64,000 nt of DNA from Ryuthela nishihirai (taxonomy: Eukaryota; Arthropoda; Arachnida; Araneae; Heptathelidae). The notes below the pieces were generated by a model. It saw only the letters and a list, made by a program, of their open reading frames with translations. It was not told the DNA's origin and made no database searches. Shown here piece by piece: positions 46,750 through 57,527 of the stretch (the stretch's first letter is position 1; every line of letters starts with the position of its first letter). The position numbers and the translations under genes were made by a program. The DNA lies in assembly GCA_038380435.1 (NCBI GenBank), contig JAWZYU010000010.1, positions 46,720,135 to 46,784,134 of the forward strand, read 5' to 3'.

Positions 46750-47981
46750 TGTAAACTATAGGGAGGAACAAATATCCTCTTTGCCCCTTTCTCTGATTTC
46801 CACGATAATTCATGTTTATTATTTTCTTTTCACCTCCGTTCTGGTTTTTCAAATTATTAAGGAGAATGAGGTTTCTTTTTCTTTCTCTGATAGAACCGAC
46901 CTCGGCTTTAAGTGTCCAGTCGTTTCCATTTTTGGAGAATTGCTTTGTACTTGAAGCCAACTTACAAAGGCATACTTTGAAATGTGTTCATAAACTGAAT
47001 TAATTTTTCTCAAAAAAATATTAAATGCACTAATGGTTTTATTTATCGCTAAAAATATCCTAATATAAAGGGAGTAAAAAAGTGTACACTTAAAATAATT
47101 CTTCATATTTTAAATAAAAAAGTATACAGTACATAGAGAGTTTTTGGAGGCAACTTTTAAAGCATTACAATTTGAAAGAACTGGGGGTGGAACATTTTTC
47201 GTTTAACAGGGTTTTTTTATGACATACAAATAAATCCCTAAAAATGCTGAAATTTCCTTAGGGTTGAAAAAACTGGTCATCAGTTACAAGCGAGAGGAAG
47301 AAATACATAGTATTTTATATTCGAGCAGTTTCAGAAGTTTGCAAGAGCAGGATTTGTGTTCGTTAATTGAATAGGAAGTCTATTCTATTTGCTTGTAGAA
47401 TGTTCGTAGCTTGAATTTTTGCAAGTTGGTTCTCAAATGTATAATACTCTCATAAGATTCCTGCAATAAATATGCCACATTTAATACTTTGAATGTGATA
47501 TAACTCCGTCAATGTCATAAACACGAATTAAAATACTTTTTATAAACTTATTCCAAAACGTTTTCAAATTTTTAGAATCAGTCGAAAGACATCATAGATA
47601 TCTTTGTTATGGAGCCATGTGATTTAATTAGAAGACATGTCCCTTAGTTATTGAAATCCTTACTAATATGTGAATGTATTATTCATATATTTACGTTAAT
47701 ATTAATTTCCGTAAATAATGTTATTCTAAGCACTCAACATATTCAAATGTGAAGTGAAATATTTCTTTCTTCTGTTTCTGTTCCCTTCATTTCATCTTTT
47801 AATTCTTACATTGACCAATTTGACTTGTCAAAGGCAGGCAAAATTGAAATAAGAATAAAATCCTTGATTTATCTCTTTCAACTTTTAAACTTACCTACAT
47901 AAAACGTTTTATTTTTAATGACTTGCTCTGAATTATTTTTTTGTGAGCAGTTAACGAGATTACAAAAAATTAATTTGTTAC

Positions 47982-48032
47982 CTTCAACTAAGTAGACACC
48001 ATTTTCTGTTGAAAGAACTATCTTGTTGTCAC
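47982..48032 (-). CDS. GARNL3: GARNL3-like exon B, start of CNH domain
   Basis: 51-bp exon with acceptor tttttgcag and donor gtaacaaa. It encodes GDNKIVLSTENGVYLVE, with split codons at both ends (2 nt + 16 codons + 1 nt). 'VLSTENGVYLVE' is the typical first strand pair of a CNH propeller, in which a value is read from the cell and becomes a 'GVYL' strand. Confidence 0.85.
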
Positions 48033-50131
48033 CTGCAAAAACAACAACATGTATTTATCAATAAGCTGCATTTTAAAAATAGGATAATAAAACTGTAGTA
48101 TAGGTCAATAAAATACATTACAACAATAGTATTCAATTTGAGTATATCTGAAAAAAAAACATTCAAATACAAATAGCCCAGACACGCAATAGTTGTGATT
48201 AGAATAATGGCTGCGTACTCGAATCTTTTCTCCAATAGCAATAATGTTATAATGGAAGTTTTCTGTATTTGCAACACCGGTTTTTCCCCCCTGGTGGTGA
48301 CAGTTGAAACTAATTGTTTTCTTTGCTAAATCGCTTCTGCGTGTTTATCACGTTGACTGCTGTATGAATCATATATGATTCACACTTAATTTGCTCCTGA
48401 GGCCGCGTGAATCGTCCGTGCTTCACATACAAATTTGTAGTTCAGGGCTCGTGAAGCAGTTGCGCTTCACACTAGAATACATTGCTTATGGGTAATACAG
48501 GAGTCCATGGTCTTACCGCGGCGAAATTTCAACTAAAGTGTATTGTAGGGGTCTATGAAATAGTCTGACATTTTATACCTCCTTTATTGAATTGCGGTGC
48601 TAAATAAAATAAGAAAATACTTTTTATTTACTAAACAAAACAGTGTATTCTGAAAATATAATCTCAAACAGAAGCAAACATTCTAAAACTAAAAACACAG
48701 AATTCTAACATGTATTATTATTTTATTTCACATATGTCAAGAATATTCGAATAATAAAATTTATAAAGTACATAAAAAATCTCTGAAAAAGAAGGAAAAA
48801 ATATTACACTACAACTGAAATCCAGTCTCTTCGCCCCCTCCCGTCTTTTCCCGGCCCGATTATGTTAATTGTCTCCCCCCCCCCCCCCAACACACACACA
48901 CGCTCATCACCACCACCAACCCAGCCTTATTTATTTCTAGAACCTGTGTTATTTCTCCTATCTTTCATTATTATTATTTATTTATCTCGCTTAGAATCTC
49001 TAATTGCGTCCGAACAAAGCTGATGAAACAGATCGGTTTGCCTAACTCTCCTTTTTTGGCTTTTGAAACTTATTTAAATAGCTTTGCGATCCTATTTTAA
49101 TGCCATTTTTGTTAAAATTTTGTTCGAAATTTCTACTTTCAATTATTTTTATTACTTCTTTATTTTATCTGTTTAAAGTTTCATCGAAAAATACCCAATT
49201 CAATTAACTTTAATACTATTCATTTCTAATCCTGATCTTTTTCTTTAGACAGATAGCATTACTTTTTAGTTTTCACTGAAGAAATTAACGAGGTAAAATG
49301 TATTGGGGATATTTTGTCCGTCTGTTTGTTTATATAACGTTGAATGAAATCGCCTTAATCGAAATTCGTCTACGTCGAAATTGCTTAGGTCGGAAAATGC
49401 TTGTATTTCGTTTTTCTCTAGGTCTCTGAATTTACCCTCAAAAATAAAAATAGTTCTTTTTTTAAATAAACAACATCACACTCACTATTAAATGTTTTTT
49501 TTTATTACTGCATGTAGGAGAAAGAAAGATCTTAGAACTCTTGCAGCATAACGGTTTCATTTTTCTCTAAAAATGCAACTCAACTTCTAAGCCATATTTT
49601 GAAACAGCTAACTAATGAAATAGTTCACATTAAATATTCATACTAAATTCAAATAAAAATCACATTAAATATTCATACTACAAGAAAGAATATTTAATTT
49701 TGAACAAAAAATATAAAAATTAAAAGAAAAAAAATGTAAACATAAGAAACACATTACAAGATCATTCGTAGTGACTTTTGAAAACCATTTAAACAGCTCT
49801 TGGTACTGAAGATGATAGGGACAAGACCCACTAAGACCAAAGTCAGGTTTGTTGACCTTGCTTTGGTTACAACTAACCCAAATTGTGAAAGCTCAAGAAT
49901 ATTGTACAAATTTCCTACTAAACATATCTATTACACTAAAATAACTATTTATAACTCTATGCTCTAATCGTCCCTCATTCACATGAAATTTTGATTCTAA
50001 TTCATTGTAAGATTTTTTAAATAAAGAATTGTGCTTTAAACTATGTTTTTTACTGCATCAGAACAGAATAATACACTGTATTATTTCAATGGATCTAAAT
50101 TCTTCCTGAACGTGTCATTCTTATTTTCCTA

Positions 50132-50629
50132 AACATTATTGGTATTAAATGCAATATATGGCTGTTTAGCATAAAAAATAATTTATTTATTTTTTATTTT
50201 TTTTCTCTTTTTATCTCTTTAATTTCGCGTCTTGTGACAGTAGAACTTGCTGTTCCTTAATGGGTTAGAGTTTTAATCCATTAAGGCACAGAAAGTTCTA
50301 CAGTCACAAGACGCGATATAAAAGAGATGAAAAGGGAAAAAAGTAAATTCTCAGTAGTTGAGTCTTATCTTTAGGAATAATTTATACATATCACGTTCCT
50401 CCCCCCTCGCAGGTGTTATAACCCTTTCCCCCACGGTAGCTGGAATATTTTTAATGAGGGGATGCAGATGGAATATTTAATGAGCGAGCTAACGAGTGGA
50501 ATCGTTGCAGACAGGGATGAACCGTTGTATGCGCAGATAGAATATTTAATGAGCGGATGGGTTAATGAGCAGTCGTAATGTTTGTATACGCAGAAGGGAT
50601 ATTTTAACGAATAGTGCAGACGGAATAAC
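50132..50629 (+). repeat. Left arm of long inverted repeat
   Basis: Starts at aaacattattggtattaaat and ends at the hairpin at 50627. It contains the reverse of 'gctaaacagcc', the phrase 'gagtcttatctttaggaata', then 'gcaggtgttataaccctttc' and two to three sub-repeats of 'gcagatggaatatttaatga'. It is longer than the right arm because of the insert at 50205-50336. Confidence 0.82.
50205..50336. repeat. Near-perfect palindromic insert in the left arm
   Basis: Arms of about 58 bp (50205-50263 and 50278-50336: tttcgcgtcttgtgac.. / ..gtcacaagacgcga) with a 14-nt loop. It is absent from the equivalent place in the right arm (near 57105), so it inserted or arose after the arms formed. Resembles a small hairpin MITE. 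Confidence 0.82.
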
Positions 50630-50692
50630 AGAAATTACTCTTCTGTGATAGTGTTGCCAATCGTGGAAGAGTAATTTCTGTTCTTTATTCCG
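50622..50692. repeat. Perfect 17-bp hairpin at inner edge of left arm
   Basis: aacagaaattactcttc (50627-50643) pairs exactly with gaagagtaatttctgtt (50666-50682), and flanking ggaat/attcc extends the stem. The 22-nt loop holds 'tgtgatagtgttgcca'. Confidence 0.8.
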
Positions 50693-50809
50693 ATTGGTCA
50701 TCAGAGATAAATGAAATGAAGTAATGATTGTCTCTACGAGCATAGCATTATTAGTTATTGATAGGTACAGATGTGAGGGTGTTAGCTGGTTTTTACTCAA
50801 GTGACTAAT

Positions 50810-51112
50810 ATGACAGGTAGAAAGAGTGATCCAGTCTGGAAAGGATTCAGAAAATATCAAAGAAGGAAAGGATTCCGTGCTGTGTGCAAGAAGTGTGGCA
50901 AGGATATGCAAGGGTTTGTTCCTAGGATTAAAAAGCATATATAAACTCAGTGCAGTGGTGAAACTATAACATCTCCTGAATGGTCAGATGAAAAACTTAG
51001 ATCCATTTTGAATTCGTCAGAGCCTAACAAATTCCCTCGCTATCTGAGAGCATTACAAAATCATCTACGAGCGTTGCAGAATTATGTGAGTGATCCGTCT
51101 CATGCAGAATAA
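50810..51112 (+). pseudogene. BED-type zinc-finger ORF with one in-frame stop
   Basis: Begins MTGRKSDPVWKGFRKYQRRK, then GFRAVCKKCGKDMQGFVPRI and KKHI, a stop (50942-50944), and in the same frame TQCSGETITSPEWSDEKLRS and 35 more codons. The pattern DPVW..F......G..AVCK.CGK.MQG.V.R.K.H....C is the BED finger of hAT-type transposases and related chromatin proteins. CxxC and HxxxxC are complete if the stop is read through. No polymerase, integrase or DDE domain follows. A polyadenylation-like aataaa occurs at about 51270. Confidence 0.7.
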
Positions 51113-51759
51113 AGTGATGTATTCTCGGTAACTTCATTACATGAGTGAGTCGTCTCGTGTTGAATAAAGTGATGTGTTCGTGAACTTGTAACTTTTATTA
51201 TGATCTTGAATCCTACGAACTCTGTAATTTTATGCTTCGATAATTGTAACCTTTCTGAAGATAGTGTATGAATAAAATATTTTTCCTGCAAAGTTGTTTT
51301 ATTGACTATTCGTTCTACTTAACTAAAACAAGAAAGGTAAAATAAAGAGGTAACAATAAATGACTATCTGAAAACTGTAGGGTATACTATATTAGTGTGG
51401 GAAATAATGTTGTACATTTTTGATTTCATATGAGTGGTAACTATGAAAGAAATCATACTCTAGTTTCTTTATAGTTATCTCGACTGGAATAGAGAAACCA
51501 AACAAAATGATAAACTGTTTACGGTCATATACAAATATTATATTCTTCAGAGATCCACCTTTGATATATTCGGATAATCATCTTTCTCTTTAGTAAACTA
51601 TTCGCAATAGAGTATTCTAGCGAGTTTTCTGATTCGGTGTTCTGATGAGCAAAAATATATTTTGGAAATTAACTAATACCAATCTGATGTGATTCGTAGG
51701 AAGTAAACTCTCAAATCATTCTCGTTTTAAATTCTTAGCTTCTTCTGTAGCAAGCAAGT

Positions 51760-53340
51760 GTCTGAAAGACAAAATGTCTATTCTTACATGTGAACAAACA
51801 CACACGCACGCATACGATAACATATACACATAGAGAAACAAAGATGAAACACATACACGCACATGTTAACAAACATGCAGTGAAACAAACATGAACATAA
51901 ATACACATACAGAAGAGAAGAATATGTGCATACAGACATCTTAATGCACCCATGAACGCACGCACGATAACATAAACATATAGAGAAACAAAGATATTAA
52001 TATACACGAACACACATACACACTTGCATGTGCACACATATAGACATCTTAACACATACAATTCGTAGAAACAAAGATATTAATATACACGAACACACAT
52101 ACACACTTACATGTGCACACATATAGACATCTTAACACATACAATTCGTAGAAACAAAGACATACGTACACATACACGATTCGTAGAAACATACACATAC
52201 GTTAACACACATACAAAAAAAAAGAAAGAAACAAACATGAAGACACATACACAGAGACATCTTAACATATATGCATACACCTACGCATACACATACACAA
52301 AATTCGCAGAAACAAACACACACACACATGACGATATATACATATATCTTAACATACATTAACATGCAAACATACAGAGACGAATGTGTGTGTATACAGA
52401 CATCTCAAACACACACACACGCACAAGAAAAAATATAGAGAAACAAATACATGCACTTTAACATACATGAATACACACACACATATACAGACAGAAACGG
52501 ATATGAACAGTCACACACACACTCATACACGCATTCATGCAGAGAGACGAATATGTGCATACAGACAACTTAACACACACACACAATTCGTAGAAAAAAC
52601 ATACATACATACATACACACATAACAGCATATACAGATAGAGAAACAAATACTCACACATACACATATGTTAACATATATGAACATACACACATAAAATT
52701 CTTAGAAATACACATACAAACACACAATAACACATAGAGAAATAAACACTCAGATATATACACATATTTACATACATGAACACACACACACACACACAAG
52801 CATACAGAGAGAGAGAGAGATGAATTATTGCATACAGACATCTTAACACTCACAATTCGTGGAAACAAAGATACATATACATATGTACGATTCTAGAAAC
52901 ACACACATTCACATGACGACATATACACATAGAGAAACAAACAAATGTTAACACACACATATACACACACAAACATACAGAGAGACAAATGTGTGCATAC
53001 AGACAACTTAACATACAATTCGCAGAAACAAACATACACACATACACCTAGAGAAACAAACACTCATACCTACACATACATTAACATACAAAGACGATTA
53101 TGTACACACACACACAATTCACAGAAACAAACATACACACACACGATAACATGAAAACATGAACACATACAGATATGATAACATATACGCACATATGCAT
53201 ACATTAACATACACACATACAGAGAAACAAACATACACAGACAAACGCACTGCCACACACATACACAAACACATAGAGAGACGAATATGAGTATGTATAG
53301 AGAGATGAATATGTGTATACAGAGACACACACATGCAAGA
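51760..53340. repeat. 1.6-kb AC-rich complex minisatellite
   Basis: Built from shuffled modules on the plus strand: acacacatacac runs, 'agagaaacaaac', 'acatacagacatcttaacac', 'acaattcgtagaaacaaaga'. Long frames on both strands (Cys/Val-rich on minus, Thr/His-rich on plus) are low-complexity artefacts, not genes. Confidence 0.9.
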
Positions 53341-53500
53341 TGGTGTGCTTTCCTGTAATGTGACAGCATGTGGACTAAATAATCTTTCTCAAAGTCAAAC
53401 AGTATAACTTTTGATGTAGGTTATGGTATCTAAGATGGTGTGCTTTCCTGCGGTGCAGCACCCCATGGGCTAAAGAATCTTTCTCAAGCCCATTCATAGC
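53338..53500. repeat. ~97-bp tandem duplication
   Basis: 'gatggtgtgctttcctg' followed later by 'aatctttctcaa' occurs at 53339 and again at 53434, with diverged sequence between. The second unit contains 'ccatgggctaaa', a phrase also found in SINE A tails. Confidence 0.65.
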
Positions 53501-53640
53501 GTGTTTTTTCATAGATGTGTTTCTTGGTTAGTGATCGTTATCTCAATAGATTTAAATGTGAACCGTGGAGTGCATGCGTTTTTGTTACGAAATCGTTTAT
53601 AATGTGACAATATTTCTTATAAACTTGAGAAGTTGATAGC

Positions 53641-53793
53641 ATGAAGAGAAAAAGCGAAGATTCGTTGGTTAAATATTTAGATGATAACGGTATATACACT
53701 CTTTGATTGTTAAAATCAGACGTTATCCAGAAAATTAATATATCGTACCGTTCTCTAGCTAGTGAGTTTGAAATTAGTGTATCTTTGCTTTAA
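53641..53793 (+). pseudogene. Broken ORF with HTH-like segment
   Basis: MKRKSEDSLVKYLDDNGIYT L, a stop, then in frame LLKSDVIQKINISYRSLASE FEISVSLL, and a stop where a SINE B copy begins. 'SYRSLASEFEIS' resembles the recognition helix region of pogo/CENP-B type HTH domains. It is short and interrupted, so assignment is tentative. Confidence 0.4.
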
Positions 53794-53968
53794 AAATAAA
53801 TATGACTTCAAGCAGCTAATTGTTATAACACTTACATAAAGCTTTCAGTTTATGCAATACCGTATAAGGTTAGAGAATATGTTGGGATCTTAGCAAAAAA
53901 ACGTTCATGTCTTACTATGGAGCTCGAACCTTTGGTTTGTTAGATCAGAAGCACTAGTCTGTGGGATT
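53794..53968 (-). repeat. SINE family B, diverged
   Basis: 3' part 'tgacttcaagcagctaattg' first, then a degraded body and B box 'ggagctcgaacctttggttt'. It interrupts the HTH-like ORF of the 7-kb element. Confidence 0.6.
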
Positions 53969-56832
53969 GATTTAAAAATTTTTCATCTGATGGCTATCAT
54001 AACTTATATCTGATTCTGCATCGTGGGTAAAGTACTGAAGAGTATCCATTTCAGCTATTTTCAGGTTAATGTGATGAATTCATTGTAAAGATCAGAGAAT
54101 TACCATGTCTAGATATAAGGAAAAATAATAATAATAATCTGTCTCAGATGATACTTGTGATTTATTTGCTTTGGCAAATGATGCGATGAATATTTTCGGT
54201 AAAGTCTGCTTTATTAGAAAGTAAATATGCATATGTGGACGATGAATCAGTGCTTGTTTGTGTTCTTTTGAGTAAGCTATCTTAATATCTTGTGAGATGA
54301 GTGATAGATACTGGTAGTGTATGAGAAAATGCAAAGAATAGATATTAAGAGTTTTATGATTCTGTGGAGAAAAAGCATCTGGAGATTAGGCTATATAACA
54401 AGTTAGTTTATCTCTAAGTTTGTATGGTAGTGAAGCTTTAATAAGCAAACTTGTAATAATTCTAAATACTTGCAATATCTGAAGCAATTATGTAGTTTGT
54501 CTGCGTAAGTAATGATGAAAGTGTCATTAGCGTCTGTTGAGTATCTTTGATGAGTATATTTAGTGAATGGAGGTGTTAGAAAAAGAGGAAGTTCTAGATT
54601 GTATGTGTAAAACATCTATTGTGATCTTGATGGAATTAGATATCTAGAGTAGAATTAACTCAGAAGTTTGTGTGGAGAATTAAACTTTACAGAGTTCTAT
54701 TCATTTTTGATAGCTAAATGAATCATTTCTAAAGCATTGGGGGATCCACAATGTATGACAGTATAGACAATGCGTACGAGGAAAACAATATTTCATTAGA
54801 AAGACAATGCAGAAAATAGGTATCCAAGTCTTTTATTAGTAACCGAGGATGAAATAATTTTCAATCTGTGAAGTATTTCGAACATGATTTGTAAGAGAAA
54901 TTATCATTTAGTTGTATAATATATAGATTCGAAAAGTGTGCTTCGTGTTCCCTCTCTGTATTAAGTCCTAACGAGTTCTAGAGTTTCTGCACTCTTGACA
55001 CATTTTATTGAATAGTGATTTGTTGTATCAATGTGATTAGGTTTGTAATTCTCATGAGAGTATCTAGCTTTGGAGCAATTAAAGTTTATGGAAGGAAACG
55101 AATCTCTTACACCACTTTTAATTGGTGATGATGTAAACTATTGTATACATAAAAGTTTAAACATTTATAGCGAATGTATGTTCATAAACCATGCTTTAGA
55201 TTTGTTGCTAAGATCTATGTGGAACTGTATAACAATTAGATAGGAAGAAAATATTTCTTTTAGTTCTGAACATGTATCCTTTTTGATGTGATATGTGTTC
55301 ATCAGATGCTAAAGTTACAGATCTGTCAAATCAATTTCTGTTCAAACAATAAATTCTTGGATATATTCATATCGTGTGAGGAAGAATGTATGCATTTACT
55401 ATCATGTTAGATGATTCATCTCATATATATTATTCCATCATTAGAGTACAACATAAGCAATTGACGTGCTTATGATCTCATCGAATGAAGAAAGGCTAAC
55501 GACTTATCTCTATACTGATTTTTCGTTCCAGTCCACAGAGAGATTTCTATAGCGATCATTCCGTATCTTTACAGATGCGAAGTATATCTAGCGACAATGT
55601 AGTAATCATTCTCGCACAGTTCTTTCGTACTAACAGAATGAACTGTATTCAAACTATATTAAGGGTATTCTGTACTTCATTAATTATGCAATAATCCATA
55701 TCAGTCAAGCAAAGTGTATTACTTCTATTCAGATGGTTTTTAAAATAATCCGAAAATTCTTTTATAACATTCAGTGATACATCAAATGGAGAAACGGTTA
55801 TTATTGTATGATAATTGACAGATTGTTGTATTTGTGTGTTTTGAAAAATTTCTTTCGTGAATGCTATCAGGCATTTGCATCGTCAATATTAACAGAGGAA
55901 TAGAATCGTTATCTGGACCGTTAGCTAGATGACGTAAGCCTCTTAGAGGATGTTCCTCTGACACACAGACTCGTTTATGAGAGTCGTCTCCATAATAAGT
56001 GTCTCGCATTCTAATTCCCACTGGTCGGACAGGTTTACAACACTCTTAAACGTCTTCTGGAAGCTGTATTATCGAATCGTCTACTAGAGCATACGAACGT
56101 AATGAAAAACATCAGAGATGGCTACAAGTGATTCTATGTCTTCGGTAAAAGTTATAATAGTAAACTTTCAAGAAAGCGACTTCCGGAAGATGTAACAAAT
56201 CAACGGTGTGTGCAGCTGATTTTCTTTAAAAGCGTGTGGTGGTAGGAACGTGCTGCGATTCACAAAAGCATCTGTCTATGTTAGCATCTGATTACGTATC
56301 AGCTTTCACAACGTACAGGGAAGTGTCAGCCAGTCTCGAGTAGTTATCATTAGGGGAAAATTTATTCGTCACTCGCAATTCCTTACTTCGAAAACCAGAT
56401 CTCGTGTTTTGCTACTGTCGCATCAAAACAGAGTGGGTAAAAGAGCTTTTTCAGACAAAGCAAAGAGGGTAAAAGTGTTTTTCAGCTGTGGAAGGTTAAA
56501 AGACTCTTTAGCGAAAAAGGATTTTTCATCTGTGAAAGGGATTTCCTATAAATTAATGATTTGTATATTTCCTTTATATACCATATTTGCATACAAAGGG
56601 TTTTTCCGACAACAAAAGGTCTAACAGAAGGATTATTCTACCGAAAACAAGTAACCTCATCAATGCAGGATTTTTATCCTTCTAACACTGATTTGTGAGA
56701 ATCAGAAATATTGCCCTCTACTCGATATTCTCTCATTTATTAACGAGAAACAATTCCGTCAACCATCTGATAGTCAGTCATCTGTGAAAACATCCTCTCA
56801 TTAAAATATCCCATCTGCGCATACAACGGTTC
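53969..56832. other. Inner right part of the 7-kb element: decayed, unassigned
   Basis: No intact gene. The minus strand at 55782-56021 keeps an open, protein-like frame (MGIRMRDTYYGDDSHKRVCV then SEEHPLRGLRHLANGPDNDS) that opens further upstream as ECCKPVRPV. Around 56440-56560 there are degenerate repeats of 'ctttttcag..aaag..ggtaaaag'. Other frames on either strand are short. Confidence 0.4.
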
Positions 56833-57327
56833 ATTCCATCTGCACTGCTCATTAAAATATCCCTTCTGAGTATACAAACATTATGACTGCTCATTAACCC
56901 ATCCGCTCATTAAATATTCCATCTGCGCATACAACGGTTCATCCTGTCTGTAACGTTTCCACTCGTTAGCTCGCTCATTAAATATTCCACCTGCATCCCC
57001 TCATTAAAAATATTCCAGCTACCGTGGGGGAAAGGGTTATAACACCTGCGAGGGAGGGACGTGTTATGCACAAATTATTCCTAAAGATAAGACTCAACTA
57101 CTATTGTCTTTTAAGCTAAACAGCCAGATAGTGCATTTAATACTAGTATTGTTTGCGCTGTGAAAATTATATACTTCTTAAACATTAATTGGAAAAATTA
57201 TTTTTACGCGTCATTTTCCAATATATTTCCTTCATTTGTATATTTTATATTTTTTTCTACTTTTCGCTGTATATTTCTGAATTTAATTTCATCATCATCA
57301 TCATCATCATCCTCAAGCAGCCATGGG

Positions 57328-57527
57328 CTACGGAGGTCCAACCAGACCACGCAGTTTAATTCTCCAAGCATATCTGTCCTGAGCTACATCTGCTGCATCC
57401 GGCCACTGCACACCAATTCTAACAAGATCCTGTTTGACATTGTCTGCCCACCGCATACTAGGTCTCCCCCTCCTTCTGAGGCCTCTAGGCACACTGTTCA
57501 TAACCCTATTCGCCAATCTAAAATTAT
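57328..57527 (-). pseudogene. RTE LINE C-terminus in shifted frame
   Basis: The frame continues as LFGHVARMDNFRLANRVMNS, then RRGRPSMRWADNVKQDL and ends in LRGLVGPP and a stop. FGHV.RM and GRP..RW.D are the standard tail of RTE/CR1-like ORFs. One deleted base near 57520 explains the break. Confidence 0.85.

Larger units (their letters stand above)
42164..47981 (-). other. Intron between GARNL3-like exons B and C
   Basis: 5.8 kb. A transposase C-terminus and SINE B6 lie to the right, with a puzzling repeat-like region at 43590-44640. The stretches 42164-43590, 44650-46040 and 46761-47981 show nothing recognised. A 27-codon ORF at 45128-45211 (MASNTLEDNIFSLLETFGAG..) has no known homologue. 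Confidence 0.55.
50132..57154. mobile_element. 7.0-kb element with long terminal inverted repeats (unclassified)
   Basis: The left arm (50132-50629, containing a 130-bp hairpin insertion) matches the reverse complement of the right arm (56833-57154). One 60-base stretch (50411-50470 against about 56991-57050) differs at a single position. The arms contain sub-repeats around 'ggaatatttaatgagcg' and 'aaccgttgtatgcgcagat'. Outermost shared sequence is aaaca..tattaaatgc. No clear TSD. The inside carries a BED-finger ORF, an AC-rich minisatellite, an HTH-like broken ORF and other decayed frames. Long TIRs occur in foldback, Polinton and some hAT/P-like elements, but no defining gene was identified. 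Confidence 0.75.

Noticed and set aside
48330..48520. A piggyBac-type terminus around the gaatcatatatgattc palindrome
   Set aside because: The wording resembles such ends, but no TTAA target or second end was found.
51735..53369. Long Cys/Val-rich and Thr/His-rich ORFs on both strands
   Set aside because: They arise from the AC-rich minisatellite, which stays open in several frames; composition is low-complexity and mirrored on both strands.
50132..57154. The inverted-repeat element as an endogenous parvovirus/densovirus or Polinton
   Set aside because: Size and inverted ends fit loosely, but no helicase, capsid, polymerase or integrase motif could be recognised, so no such claim is made.
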